This document shows positions 32,169 through 42,310 of a stretch of 64,000 bases of DNA, piece after piece. Each line of letters begins with the position of its first letter. The first letter of the stretch is position 1. The stretch is from Kingdonia uniflora (Eukaryota; Streptophyta; Magnoliopsida; Ranunculales; Circaeasteraceae). The notes below the pieces were generated by a model. It was not told the origin of the DNA. It worked only from the letters and a program-made list of their open reading frames with translations, and made no database searches. The position numbers and the translations under genes were made by a program. The DNA is taken from positions 1,488,001-1,552,000 of the forward strand of contig JACGCM010001954.1 in assembly GCA_014058105.1 (NCBI GenBank), given 5' to 3'.

Positions 32169-35100
32169 ATGGGTAACAAGAACAAGATCATTCTCCTACC
32201 TCAGCTTCCTTCATATATTGCCGATGATGATATCGAAGTTTCAGATGAAGATTTGAGCTTCGTTAAGGAAAACAAGTAGTATGTCGTGTTCCTCAAGAAT
32301 TTAGACACTAAATCAATTAACAAGTATGGTGACTTCTCTTAAATGTTTATTAGAACAATGTCTTTTAACTATTTTGTAGTTGGGGCTAATTTAATATATG
32401 TTTATTTGAAGCCATGCATCTCGTGTGGCTGATGCGAAAGATGATACTTTAGAGGCTTCGTACGAGAATTCAAAGAGGAATAAGTTCTCGAATGGAGATC
32501 CCAAGGAAAATGGGATAGAAGTTGACCGCGTAGATGTTCTACCTGTTAAGACTTTAGATGGAAAGCTGATTTTCAAAAGTAGGAATTGTTAACCCACTAC
32601 TTGTATTTTGATTTGTGCATCTCGATCCTTTGTTTTTGTTAAAAAATCTGATTAAAGCAGCAAGAGAACCTAAAGTTAACAAAAAAGAAGATGAAGGTGC
32701 AGCCGATAATGATGGTATTCACGACAGCCTTGTAAAGCTTACAAAACCAGAAAGAAGGGCAAAGTTGAAGAAAACTAAGAAAGAGGCAAAACAATAAGTA
32801 AAAAATGCAGTTCATTTAGAGGAGGTTCAAGGAAACTCTCAAGCGGAAGCACTAGTACTTTTTTCCTAACATTTTAAATAGCTTTTCTTTATTGTTTACT
32901 TAGAAATAATATGATCGCATAGATAAACTTAGTCAGGTGTGATAGAGGGGTGGTTCTATATGTGTGGTTTAGCTATTTCTTTGGGGGCGCCTGTTGTATT
33001 ATTGGAGTGGGTATTTTTTAGGCATTGGGTTCTTTCTTTTTACACTTTCCTCTTCCATTTCGGGTTCTTCAACATTCAAGTGCTTAGCCTAGCAAAAAAA
33101 GAAATTTTATTTCTCAGATACATAATATGCTTCTTCTACAAGGCATATATTTTGTGTTGATTTTCTATATCTAATGTTGGTTAACCAAAAAGCCATCTTT
33201 ATTTATGGAGACAGAGTTTTGTATGTGTGTACTTGTGTATCTGCCACTACTTACTGCATAACTGAGTTTTTTTATTATTATTATCTCTTTCTTGCAAGCA
33301 CTATTTCACTCTTTTGTGTTAGCAGCTTCATTGAACTTCTCAACACTTTCTATTCCAGGCTGAGCTTAAAGAAGATCTTTCCGCTGAGAAACTATTTGAC
33401 GTCAAGAAGAATAAATATGCTGAGTTAGGAATGTCACTACTTGCGGATCCAGAGGCAAATATTAAATCCTTGAAGGGGATTGTGGAGATCTCTAAAGACA
33501 AGGATCGTGATGTCATTAAGCTTGGGCTACTTTCTTTGTCGGCTGTTTTTAAAGACATTATTCCCGGGTATGTTCTTAGCCTCATGAATTAGTATTTTAT
33601 GGAAAGACAATATATTTAAAACTAAGCAATGCTGAAGAAGCTGATAGGGGAATATACAAATGTACTAATCCAAATTCATAATCAGATTGTTGGTTAATTT
33701 AGTCGTGCAGAGATTTTTTTGGTTTCCTTATTATGATCTATCTCCTGCTTTCTGATATATTTTTTCTCAAATATGTGCAATAGCTACCGTATCAGGCTTC
33801 CTACCGAGAAAAAGTTACAGATGAATGCTTCCAAAGCAGTAAAAAGACAAAGTTCTATGAATCAACCCTTTTAACAATGTATAAGGTATGTGTCATTCTT
33901 CATAACTGATAATTACTTCAATAAAATATGAAATCTTCTGCTGAATGTGTTTCACTTTCATGCTGTTATATTTATTCTGCCATTTAATATGCTTGCTTTC
34001 GTATTATTTTCCTAATTCTTGGATAAATTTATAGTATATACCGAAAAATGTTAAAGGCTTTATCATTCATGTACTGTCAATATAAGTGAATATCCACGCA
34101 AGGCTAGAACATAGTCATCTGTGATCTCTCTCTCTCTCTCTCTCTCTCTCTTCCTCTCCCGTTTATCTCATTGGAACACAAATCTAAAGGTCTAGTAGTG
34201 GGCTAACGATTCATCGGTCTATAAAACAAAAAAGGATTTAGCTGCTTATTACCTCTCCTGCCCTTAATGTTTCATTACCCACGTACTTACCTACTGAAAC
34301 TTAATGAAGGGATTCAGTAGTGAGTGTCAACTATTGAATTGTGGAGCCCCTTTTTGTTTTGCGAAACGACTGTTTACAAATAGAAGATTTGTACTAGCTG
34401 GGGATTAAGAGTTAGAGGAGATTGTTGAACTACTGAATATGTACTGTTATGTTCCTTTTTCATAAAAAAATAAACAAATAGTGTTTCCGTGGGAAATTGG
34501 TATTTGCACTTTTGGTTAATTTGTCAAACGACTAAAGCTTTGAAATTAAGTTTCTTTAATGAGTAGCAAGTATTGTCACCCCTTGAAAAAGTTGATTATA
34601 TGAACGCCTTATAGGGCTCTTAAACCATATTGATTCGCATTACATCATCTAACCAACTATGTTTTCTTGATGTTTAGTCAAGGATTTGACATCTGCCACT
34701 TAGTATAATTCCTGTTAAGGGACCACCAAGTAATTTCTTCTTTTACTGTTCACTTTCAGGCATACCTTCAAAGGCTGATAGCTTTTGAAAAAAAATCTTC
34801 ATTTCAACATATTTATGTTCATTGCATTTTCATTTTGCTAGAAACAGTTCCACACTTCAACTTTTGGGAGAACTTATTAGTTGTTACTGTTAATATCATA
34901 AGCTCTACAAATGATTATATAAGTTTCTGCTATATATATATTCCTAATAATATTACAATTTAAGTTCGAGATACTTTGTGACTAGCTTTGCATTCATTTG
35001 ACGTGTTGCGTTTTTTTTAATATTAAGAAGTAAGAAATGCCCCTCCAATAGTGGGTCTTGTCCTATGTTTATGCCATCATAACCAGTTTGAATGTGCCTT

Positions 35101-35561
35101 TTTTTTAGGGTCATCATGTTCCGGATGACATTGTCCTATTTGTCTAATCCTTGAATAATTAAGAGGAATGCCAGAAAACATCTTTACCAAAATATGTCAT
35201 GTGGAACAAATTTGTGAACAAAACCAATTCTTGTACTCCTGATTCTCAGTATGTCTACTGATGGAAGGGTCTAAATATCAATTAGAACGTGGTCATGTTT
35301 TGTGTGTAGTTATTCTTCCTATCGCCTAAATAAGATTTCAAGTTTCATAATATGCAGGAACTATTTTTGTTAATAGAGTTTAGTCCAAATCTTATTATTT
35401 TATTCTTTAAATTTCTTCATAGGAAGCTCTTTTGTTCAACTCTAAGATCACTTTTTATAAATGAGGCAAAGAATGGGGTTGAAGCAACTCTAGAGGCTGT
35501 TCAATTGATTGTTGAGCATGTCAAAGTAAATGATTTCCAATTACATCCTTACTTCATTGAG
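32169..35561 (+). pseudogene. NOC3: Captured 5' part of NOC3 (nucleolar complex protein 3 homolog), exons 1-7 with introns
   Basis: Noc3 is a nucleolar protein of about 800 residues that acts in 60S ribosome assembly and, in yeast, in replication licensing. Seven exon-like pieces encode roughly the first 330 residues. They are approximately 32169-32323 (MGNKNKIILLPQLPSYIADD), 32412-32578 (DRVDVLPVKTLDGKL), 32661-32854 (LVKLTKPERRAKLKKTKKEA), 33359-33567 (ELGMSLLADPEANIKSLKGI), 33784-33885, 34760-34920 and 35423-35561 (GVEATLEAVQLIVEHVKVND). Introns have GT-AG ends and matching phases at the first four junctions. Damage includes a stop in exon 1, a stop in exon 3 and a one-base loss in an A-run in exon 5. 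The 3' half is absent, so this is a gene fragment captured at the DNA level, not a retrocopy. Confidence 0.87.
34115..34152. repeat. (TC)n microsatellite
   Basis: About 17 consecutive tc/ct dinucleotides within an intron of the captured NOC3 fragment. Confidence 0.9.
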
Positions 35562-35929
35562 GTATGGGCTTCTTTGTTTCCTTCCACTATGTGTTAGTAG
35601 CCTAGTATTAAACCTTTAAGCCCTCAATGCCATACTTGGTTCATTGTATTGGTATTGAAAAATCTTACATTAATATGAATTTAGATTTTAAAAATCATGT
35701 TCCATCCAACTTGGAGCTTTATATAAAGGAAGAGAATTGAACTTTGGCACTCTTTTTTGAATAAATATAGTATTTAATGGGTAAATGCACCAAAATGAAA
35801 TAATAGACCTCTTCAATAAGGGATTGAAGGCAAAGAAAAAATAAACATAAGCAAAATGAACGAATCTGGAAATATAGGAGAGAAAAGAAAGCCCTAAGTG
35901 AACAAGATAAACAACAAAGTAACATGAAG

Positions 35930-36052
35930 GTCTCTTTTCAGCGACTCATGTACGAGATGAAGAAGACAACCTTCATATCTGACTACCAAGGTCACTTTTC
36001 AGTAGCTTATGTATGAGTTGAAGAAGGCAACCCTTATGTCTGACCACCCCGA
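35930..36052. repeat. 62-bp tandem duplication
   Basis: Two adjacent copies share aaggtc-cttttcag, the words atgta-gag-tgaagaag and a tctgac-acc end. They lie downstream of the last recognised NOC3 exon. Coding potential is not evident. Confidence 0.75.
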
Positions 36053-36439
36053 AAGACAACTATAAGTGTTATTTTCTTGGAATTGTTGACGGAAGCAAAC
36101 AACAATAATTATCAGTCTATAAATTGTTGATGGATCAAGCAAATTCCAATTATGGTTTCTATCTCCAATGGGGGAATAACTGTCTCTTTAGAGTGTCCTC
36201 ATAAACACAACATATTAAAACTACTTAACTTTGGGCTAGACCATTATCTAATTACAAGGCAGCCAATAGAGTCTAAAAAAAGTACAATAATTGAGAATAA
36301 GATTCAAGTAGACATAGATTAGTGGCACTCTTAATGAGTAACTAGAAAAATTAAAGACGACTATAATATTGATAATACTATTTTAGGTACGTAGTCCAGG
36401 ATTTGCTTAACTGCCTTAATAACTTGAGCTTTCTTTCCT

Positions 36440-36890
36440 TTAGTGGCAAGAGATCATAGAAAACTGGAAACTGAAGAATATTTCCTTTTAGAGCTCGATC
36501 CACAATTACAGGTTTGTGAAACTTATTGTGTTCATTAAAGAGAAAGTAGTCAACTATCTTACTGTAATAGATAATTACATATATTTTATGGTAAAATCAA
36601 TTGTCATAATAACATTAGTTTCATTTCTTAAAAATGATGGACATAGGCAACTTATGGGAATCCAGAATATATAATTGTCACGGAGGTGAAATCCTTCAAA
36701 CAAATAGGTATTTTTCTTCTCCTCTTATTCTGTATTATTTTCTTTTCTTTTACGATTGCAAGCATCTTATTGTGTACTCACATTTGCAGAGCTAATGCTT
36801 AATATGTATGTTTTAACAGGTTTACAAATTAATCCAGATTAGTATAAACACACATAGGCACTTAAAGGCTGTAAGCATTCTAGCAGTAAA
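36440..36890 (+). pseudogene. Unidentified captured exons near CACTA right end
   Basis: Three short exon-like pieces with splice-like borders: about 36444-36513 (ARDHRKLETEEYFLLELDPQ), about 36648-36708 (ATYGNPEYIIVTEVKSFKQI) and about 36821-36890 (LQINPD.YKH). The flanks read tttag/, cag/gtttgtg, atag/ and ag/gtattt. Composition looks like real protein. I do not recognise the gene; it does not look like the continuation of NOC3. Could be a fourth captured gene. Confidence 0.35.
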
Positions 36891-37129
36891 ACATCTGACA
36901 CCCTTCTTTATGGTTCATTTATTAGTTTTTTTGTGCATTGTTTAAGTTTACCAGTGATTTAGCTCTGTAATTTAAATAATGAAGTGATTAAGTTCAAACA
37001 CATTGTATTAAATGAAAGTAATATAATTTAGTCAAATATTTTACCTTTTTGTAGAATATGGTAGTGGTCCTATAGAGAGGAGGAGAGGGCAGTGGATTGG
37101 CAATATTTGATTTTTAATTATTTTTTGTA

Positions 37130-37497
37130 TCTTTTGAAGTAGTAATGTTATTTTAAAAATGTCATTGTTGATATATGAAAACGCTACCACGTCACTTCAA
37201 ATATGACGTTAAAAGATTTTAACTATGTCATTTTTTAATTACGTTATTTAGTGACGTCAATAGAATACATTAGCCGACCGGCCACCAAAATTAGATATCA
37301 ATAACGTCATTTTTTTAAACCCCTTATACGTCACTTAATTAATGACGTTAGTGCCTAGCTTTCCCCGTCACTTATTTAATGACGTTGTTAGTCCGTACCT
37401 TTCCATGTTATCGCCTTCGACGTTATTTGTACAAATGACGTTAAATCCATTTTACATCATTTTTTTAATGATATAAAAACCTATATTTGTTGTAGTG
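37130..37497. repeat. CACTA right subterminal repeats and TIR
   Basis: Dense copies of aatgacgtt and acgtcatttttt (for example near 37193, 37250, 37305, 37344, 37379 and 37433) in both orientations, ending in the inverted TIR that finishes ttgttgtagtg at 37497. Denser than on the left. Confidence 0.88.
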
Positions 37498-38310
37498 GAT
37501 CTTTTCATTTTTCTTCGGAACTGCCAAATTTTTTTAAGATCCAATCAGGATATTTGGCCTTTCGGTTGAATCTAACTTTGATAAGCTTGTCGATTTCCTT
37601 GTTAACTTCTACCTGGAGTCGGGGTGTTAATGCCCTCTATTTTGTTTAACTGCCTCAGCCTTATCTTTTAAGGAGAGTCTATGGCAAGCCAAAGAGGGGT
37701 CAACACCTAGCTTCTCATGAAATTTCCATGCGAACATATCACTATTTTCTTTTAGGAATAGAATAAGGGGATTTCATTCTGTGGTGGGTAGAAGAGTTCC
37801 AATATATGTGCCTCTCTTATCTCCACTGATCTTGACATATTCTATGATTCATGCGCTTGATGTTTGGTTTTTAATGGGCTCGGTGTTCTATAATTTCTAT
37901 GCGGCATATTCTTCGGAAGGTTCTGCCGTGATTGCTACTATATTTATGCAAGCTCAAGCTAGCTTTTGGCTGCTTTTAATCTCATATATCCCGCCATCCC
38001 AATCGAACTGTAATGCCAAGTAATAAGTTGATGAAATTGCCTGCATATTATGCAACCAACATCGTCTTATGATTCCTAGATAACGTGATTTGGTGTTTAT
38101 AACGTAAAATATTATATCGAGTATTGTTGGTCCTGCTATAATGGGAAGCATAATCTTGCCTACTCGTTCTTCTTTAGACCCATTGAAGCCCCTAATATCG
38201 ATATTACTACCTTCTACTTCATCTGTTAAACCCATCTGATCGAGTGTGCTTTGGAATAGTTGCTCAATACTATTCCCAATATCTACCATCATTGTGTGCA
38301 AGACGATTTC
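37498..38310 (-). pseudogene. Element 0 RT N-terminal part and aspartic protease
   Basis: Just right of the CACTA element the minus strand reads KAKYPDWILKKFGS then EEK, the RT fingers, preceded by VEVNKEIDKLIKVRF. Further right, frame 38301-37954 (115 aa) is the protease: HTMMVDIGNSIEQLFQSTLD, IDIRGFNGSKEERVGKIMLP and SRYLGIIRRCW. The active-site triad reads D-I-G instead of D-T-G, which would probably inactivate it. The RT reading resumes at 25309 across the CACTA insertion. Confidence 0.8.
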
Positions 38311-39720
38311 TCATTTTTAACATGACAATAAGTGCGTCTTGATGAGAGAAATTGATGTGGCTGGTATCGTAATCTTCAAAGGAGATCCCGTTCTCCTATT
38401 ACTGGATTCTGGAAGTAATCGAACCTCCTTGTCGATCATGGATAGATCGTGATATTGGAGGAGGCGACGTCTTTGGTATCAAACTGATCTATTAATTTTA
38501 TGCGACTCGATGAAATGGCTGAGGCAAATATGGTACATACATTTTTCTTCAGTTCCTCCATCAATCTGGATGACCTCGACAGTAATTTTGTACCTTCCAT
38601 TTTATAACTCTCTAGACCGACAATGTATTCGTACAATCGTCTGTCTTTAAGTATATATTCCATGAGTCTTTGTAGAGTGTAGCAGTGTTTGGTATCATGA
38701 TTTCGGAGTTTGTTGTATTTGCAATATGGCCTTCCTTCAATGGGCTTGAGGGGTTGGGCATTTCTGAAGAACTTTTCTTTCTGAAGTGTTGAATTGATAT
38801 CGGTCAGTTTAGTAGTTAATTTTGGAAGGCATGGCTTTGAGAGGTCATTACCTTTCCTAGGTCAATCTCCATTTGGTTTAATACATTTTTTGTCCCCGCT
38901 GGTATCTATAGTATGGTCGAATTCTCGTTCTGTGACTTATCTTTTTGTTATCAAGATTGTCTTTTGTAGCTTCTATCTTTCAGATATCATCCTCTCGAGG
39001 TCGTTGTAATTATTTACATTTTTGATTATATCTTCCAAAGTTGCGGGTTTGTTTAGAATGAGATGTTCATTTGCTCGGCTCCTCATGATTAGGGAGTTTG
39101 TAAAGGCTGAAAGGGTAATCTTCTGGTCGAGGTTATCGGCCCTTCTTATCAAGTCAAGAAATTTTATGGCAAACGTTTTGAGTTTTTCTCCTAGCATTTG
39201 TTTGAAGCTAAAGAAAGAGTAAAGATTTTCTTCTTTATCCCTATTGTGTGAATAATTCTTGACAAAAAGTTCTCGTAACTATTAGAAAGTATTAATTGAC
39301 CCTTCCTTCAATGAATGGAACCATCACAAGGGCTCGCCCTGGAGACTGGTGGGAAACAGCTAACACTAGATGTGATTTAACTCGGAATGCAGACACAAAG
39401 AGTCTTAAAATTCCTGAACGTGTTCGACATAATCAATTCCCTTATATTTTTAATTTTTTGGTGTGTAAAAACTAGCTGGAACCTTGCCATCTAAAAGATC
39501 ATATGTAATTGGGTTCTTCTGTAGTCTGCTAAAGATATTCTTGCTTGCGCGCATTTGGGCTTCAAATAGATCTTTAATGTGCTTTTCCATGTGTTCTTGA
39601 GTAACAAACTGTCAAGCGGTGGTTGGGTAGCGCTAGAGACGTCCCTCCCGAGGGTTGTGATCTCTACTTCCTTTACTGAGCCGTTCATGTACAGGGATTC
39701 AATTTCTTCCTCACTGTAGG
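38310..39720 (-). pseudogene. Element 0 gag, central and C-terminal parts
   Basis: Frame 39197-38973 (LKTFAIKFLDLIRRADNLDQ, then LNKPATLEDIIKNVNNYNDL with ERMISER) is the gag C-terminal helical region, matched in element 3 by LNKPLTLEDMITKVNKYADL. Frames 38663-38436 (MEYILKDRRLYEYIVGLESY) and about 39360-39290 (the Retrotrans_gag core, with SLQGEPLWWF-type remnants) fill the rest. Several stops. Confidence 0.7.
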
Positions 39721-40149
39721 TAGTGATGGCAATTTGACCTACCCCGTCGAGGATTTGCCCTGCCCTGAACGGGGCGGGTTTGGGATGTATTAAATGGGTA
39801 TGGGGATAGGCATGAGAAGTATAACATAAATCAGTGGGGATGCGGGGTAGATTTGGGATTATCTCAGAAAATCCGTACCCGCCCCGCCCCGCCCCATTTA
39901 AATAGTTTATTGTTATTGCCCTTAAATATATCAATAGAAACCTATATAAAAGAATTTTTTTATTGAAAGAATAGCTTTATTAGTTAAATGGGGGTGGGGG
40001 TAGGATTTAGATTTGTAATGTGGGGGCGAGGATGAGGATCCCTGCTTAATTTAAATGGGTTTTGAGGCAGAGATGGGAGTAAGGAACTTAGGCAGAGATA
40101 TGGATGGGAATTGTTCCCCCACCCCAAATCTACCCCATTGCCATCCATA
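39721..40149. mobile_element. hAT-like MITE, 429 bp, in element 0 gag
   Basis: Ends are TAGTGATGGCAATTTGACCT on the left and, inverted, TATGGATGGCAATGGGGTAG on the right. The interior is rich in cccgcccc/ggggcggg-type strings near the ends. Imperfect 8-bp flanks actgtagg (39713-39720) and tccgtagg (40150-40157), six of eight matching, fit an hAT target duplication. No coding capacity. It separates two gag pieces of element 0 that read together on either side. Confidence 0.75.
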
Positions 40150-40555
40150 TCCGTAGGTCTTCTGCTTGTCTGAGGTTAGCGGGCACTCCATCGACCTTGT
40201 CTTAAACGGTGGGTATCGGTATGATCTCATGTTCACACTGGTTATGGGCAGGCAGCAATGGATAGGTCGAATATCAGCTCCCAGGTTAATACATCTTGGA
40301 GGCTCTAACCTGTCATGAGATGAAATTCTTAATGTTGTCGACAGTGCCTCTTTGTTTTTGTGTGTCATTATCTGTTGTCCTTGAAGAATTTTTACTGCTT
40401 TTTGCATGTTCGGAAATTATTTTAGAATCGCTCACTTTTCTGCCTCAAAATTTTGAGTAGAGCGCATTTCTGCCATTTGATTGGCTTTCGTTTCTACTTT
40501 TGTCTGCCCAATTGGAGAGTTTTGGCTTGGGTTGGCATTCGATAAAGATGGTTTT
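40150..40555 (-). pseudogene. Element 0 gag, N-terminal part
   Basis: Minus strand from about 40550: SLSNANPSQNSPIGQTKVET, then QMAEMRSTQNFEAEK. Frame 40407-40051 follows (MQKAVKILQGQQIMTHKNKE ... MRSYRYPPFKTRSME), cut by the MITE at 40149. Low complexity, Gln/Lys-rich, as gag N-termini in this group are. Confidence 0.55.
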
Positions 40556-40584
40556 TAATTTAGGAACTGTGGTTAATTGTTGTT

Positions 40585-40607
40585 CGATTCCCACTGACGA
40601 CGCCAAA
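40585..40607 (-). other. Primer-binding site, element 0
   Basis: Sense strand directly after the 5' LTR reads TTTGGCGTCGTCAGTGGGAA. Very like the sites of element 1 (GCGTCGTCTGTGGG) and element 3 (GGCTCCGTCTATG). Confidence 0.78.
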
Positions 40608-41107
40608 TGTAAGAGCCTAATTTCGTATCTCAAACTTAGTATCTTACACCAAATATGATCAGAATGCAATACCCAAGAATTAGCTTGGAAATCTCTAAAT
40701 AGGTAAAAGCCATGACCTTTCTTGAGGATTTAGAAAGAATAATCCAATTGATTGAGTGGATAGCTATTACTACAAACTCTCTGAATAGTTTTGTTTCGAT
40801 TATGTAGATAGAATTCGTTGTCCCTATCGGTTGTTCTTCGATCCTATTTATAGGTCTCATATTATGACTCTTTTTTTACCATTATCTTCTTTAATTACAA
40901 ATGTTGAAATATGGCTTTGATGGACCTACATAATGGTTGCGTAATGGTCTGACTCTTTTGACTTGTAATGGTTCATTTTGATGACCTCGTGTGGCTATGA
41001 ATTCGAGCTATTTATATAGAGGTCAACATCAAAACTTATGTGAGATCGAGTATGGGAATAGGTCCTTGATGAACGCGTAATTATGACATTTCTAATATAC
41101 CCCAACA
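40608..41107 (-). repeat. Element 0 5' LTR
   Basis: About 500 bp with TG...CA ends in sense orientation (start TGTTGGGGTATATTAG, end GGCTCTTACA). A TATA-like ctataaatagg lies near 40843-40853. Homologous to element 3's LTR: both carry cctcaag, gtcatgg/gtcgtgg, ttttacctatt, gctaat and acgaaattaagcccttata-like words in the same order. The partner 3' LTR was not found. Confidence 0.78.
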
Positions 41108-42310
41108 TATATATTAGTCATCCATTATATTTAATTTTGGGTACTCATGCGCGTTTGTTTGATTGTAGCTATTAGAGATAGATATCTGAAACCAAACTCT
41201 TAAAATCAAGTAAAAGTGTCTCCAGCAAAATCATAGCACAAAAAGTCAAAGACACAATATATTTGGTCTCAAAATTGAAGAAATATATACACAAATATTC
41301 TTGGATAATAAGATCAAAGGAGATATTGCATCCAAGATTCTTGAAGATATTTTATATTAATGATATATGCAAGAGTATCCATGAAGAAAGATCTCTGCAT
41401 CACTTAAGGAATTATATGCAAGAATCATAGGTGGATTAAAACAAATTATTGTGAAAATATTATTTAGAATTTAATGTATAGTTTCTAAATTTTAGTTCCT
41501 TCTCCTACAAAATGAACCCTCCCCCATTGTAATTGGGCATCTCATATTGAAAGGTAATAGTAAATAAAGTTAATTTTCTTCTTCTCTTTAGTTTAATTTT
41601 TGTTAACATCTTCAGTAGTTGTTAATGGGACGAAGTCCGAGATGAGCGGCTAATCTCCTAGCTAAGGCTGGGATGAGGCCTCTTCTTGGATGGGCAATAG
41701 TTGGTATTAATTAGGTTTTAATTAGTTTTCTCTTAGTACTTTATGATTGATAAGTTAGTGCATCATATTGAAGGCTTGACCAAAGCTTCAGTTTTGTGTA
41801 CGATAACTTTGGATATAAACAAGTGTTATTAACCGTAGACTTGATTTGGAGATCTAAAAAGAGGAAGCACTAGATAACTAACTCAAGCCTAGCCATGGTA
41901 GAGTTGATAATTCTCAAATATACTCTTCACCATCACTTAAAAGCTTAACCACTAAGTGCTTGACCATAGATTTAGTGGTTTATTTTACAACATCGTATGT
42001 ATCTTAACACGAATATATGATGGGTGGAGATATTAGAATCTATTTGTATATCGATTAGTGCCTTGAAAGGTAGAGGCCAAGTCTGAACCTTAGCACTTTC
42101 TCTCTCACTATACTTAAGTTTTATAATTAACTTTTATTTATTCCTTTAGATTTATCTCTTACAAAACCCTAATTCAGCCAAGAAAGTATTTGTTTTCCCA
42201 AACCTCCCTGTGGATTCAATCCCACTCATCTGTACTACAATTTGACAACCGTACTTTGAGCGGGTATTTTGTTAGAGGACCGAAAAAGCCTCTTATCAGT
42301 CCTTATAATC
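41108..42310 (+). other. LTR-like sequence from another retrotransposon, boundaries uncertain
   Basis: Contains words common at the ends of plant LTRs: a leader-like gatgagcggctaatctcc then ctagctaaggctgggatga near 41643-41676, and ccctgtggattcaatccca then ctcatctgtactacaattt near 42208-42244, followed by gttagaggaccg. No coding region or clear TG...CA pair with target duplication was found, so it may be a solo or broken LTR. Type within gypsy or copia not determined. Confidence 0.35.

Larger units (their letters stand above)
25310..37497. mobile_element. CACTA (En/Spm-type) DNA transposon, 12.2 kb, non-autonomous with captured host gene fragments
   Basis: The left end is CACTACAACAAATGTAGGCT. 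The inverted right end reads CACTACAACAAATATAGGTT, 18 of 20 identical. A perfect 3-bp duplication gat flanks it (25307-25309 and 37498-37500). Both subterminal regions carry many copies of an acgtcatt/aatgacgt word, as expected for CACTA transposase-binding repeats. I see no TNPD/TNP2 transposase frame. The interior instead carries pieces of a cellulose-synthase-like gene, an L-type lectin and NOC3, plus unidentified exon-like segments. It interrupts element 0 between the RT fingers and palm. Confidence 0.92.
11060..41107 (-). mobile_element. Element 0: Ty3/gypsy (Tat-like) retrotransposon, split by three insertions, left end undefined
   Basis: A minus-strand element whose parts read, from right to left: 5' LTR (41107-40608), primer-binding site, gag (interrupted by a hAT-like MITE), protease, RT (interrupted by a CACTA element and then by element 1), RNase H, integrase (to about 13200) and a plus-strand antisense ORF (12945 back to about 11060). 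I could not find a 3' LTR to the left; the LINE remnant abuts it. Collinearity of the pol pieces across each insertion and the matching target duplications support one original element. Its LTR is recognisably related to that of element 3. Confidence 0.8.

Noticed and set aside
25310..37497. Autonomous CACTA element with transposase
   Set aside because: No TNPD/TNP2-like frame is visible on either strand; the interior is accounted for by captured fragments and AT-rich DNA.
39491..39934. 147-residue minus-strand frame as a single gene
   Set aside because: It crosses the edge of the hAT-like MITE into gag of element 0, so it is chimeric by insertion.
41108..42310. Complete solo LTR
   Set aside because: LTR-like words are present but I could not fix TG...CA ends or a flanking duplication, so only an LTR-like call is made.
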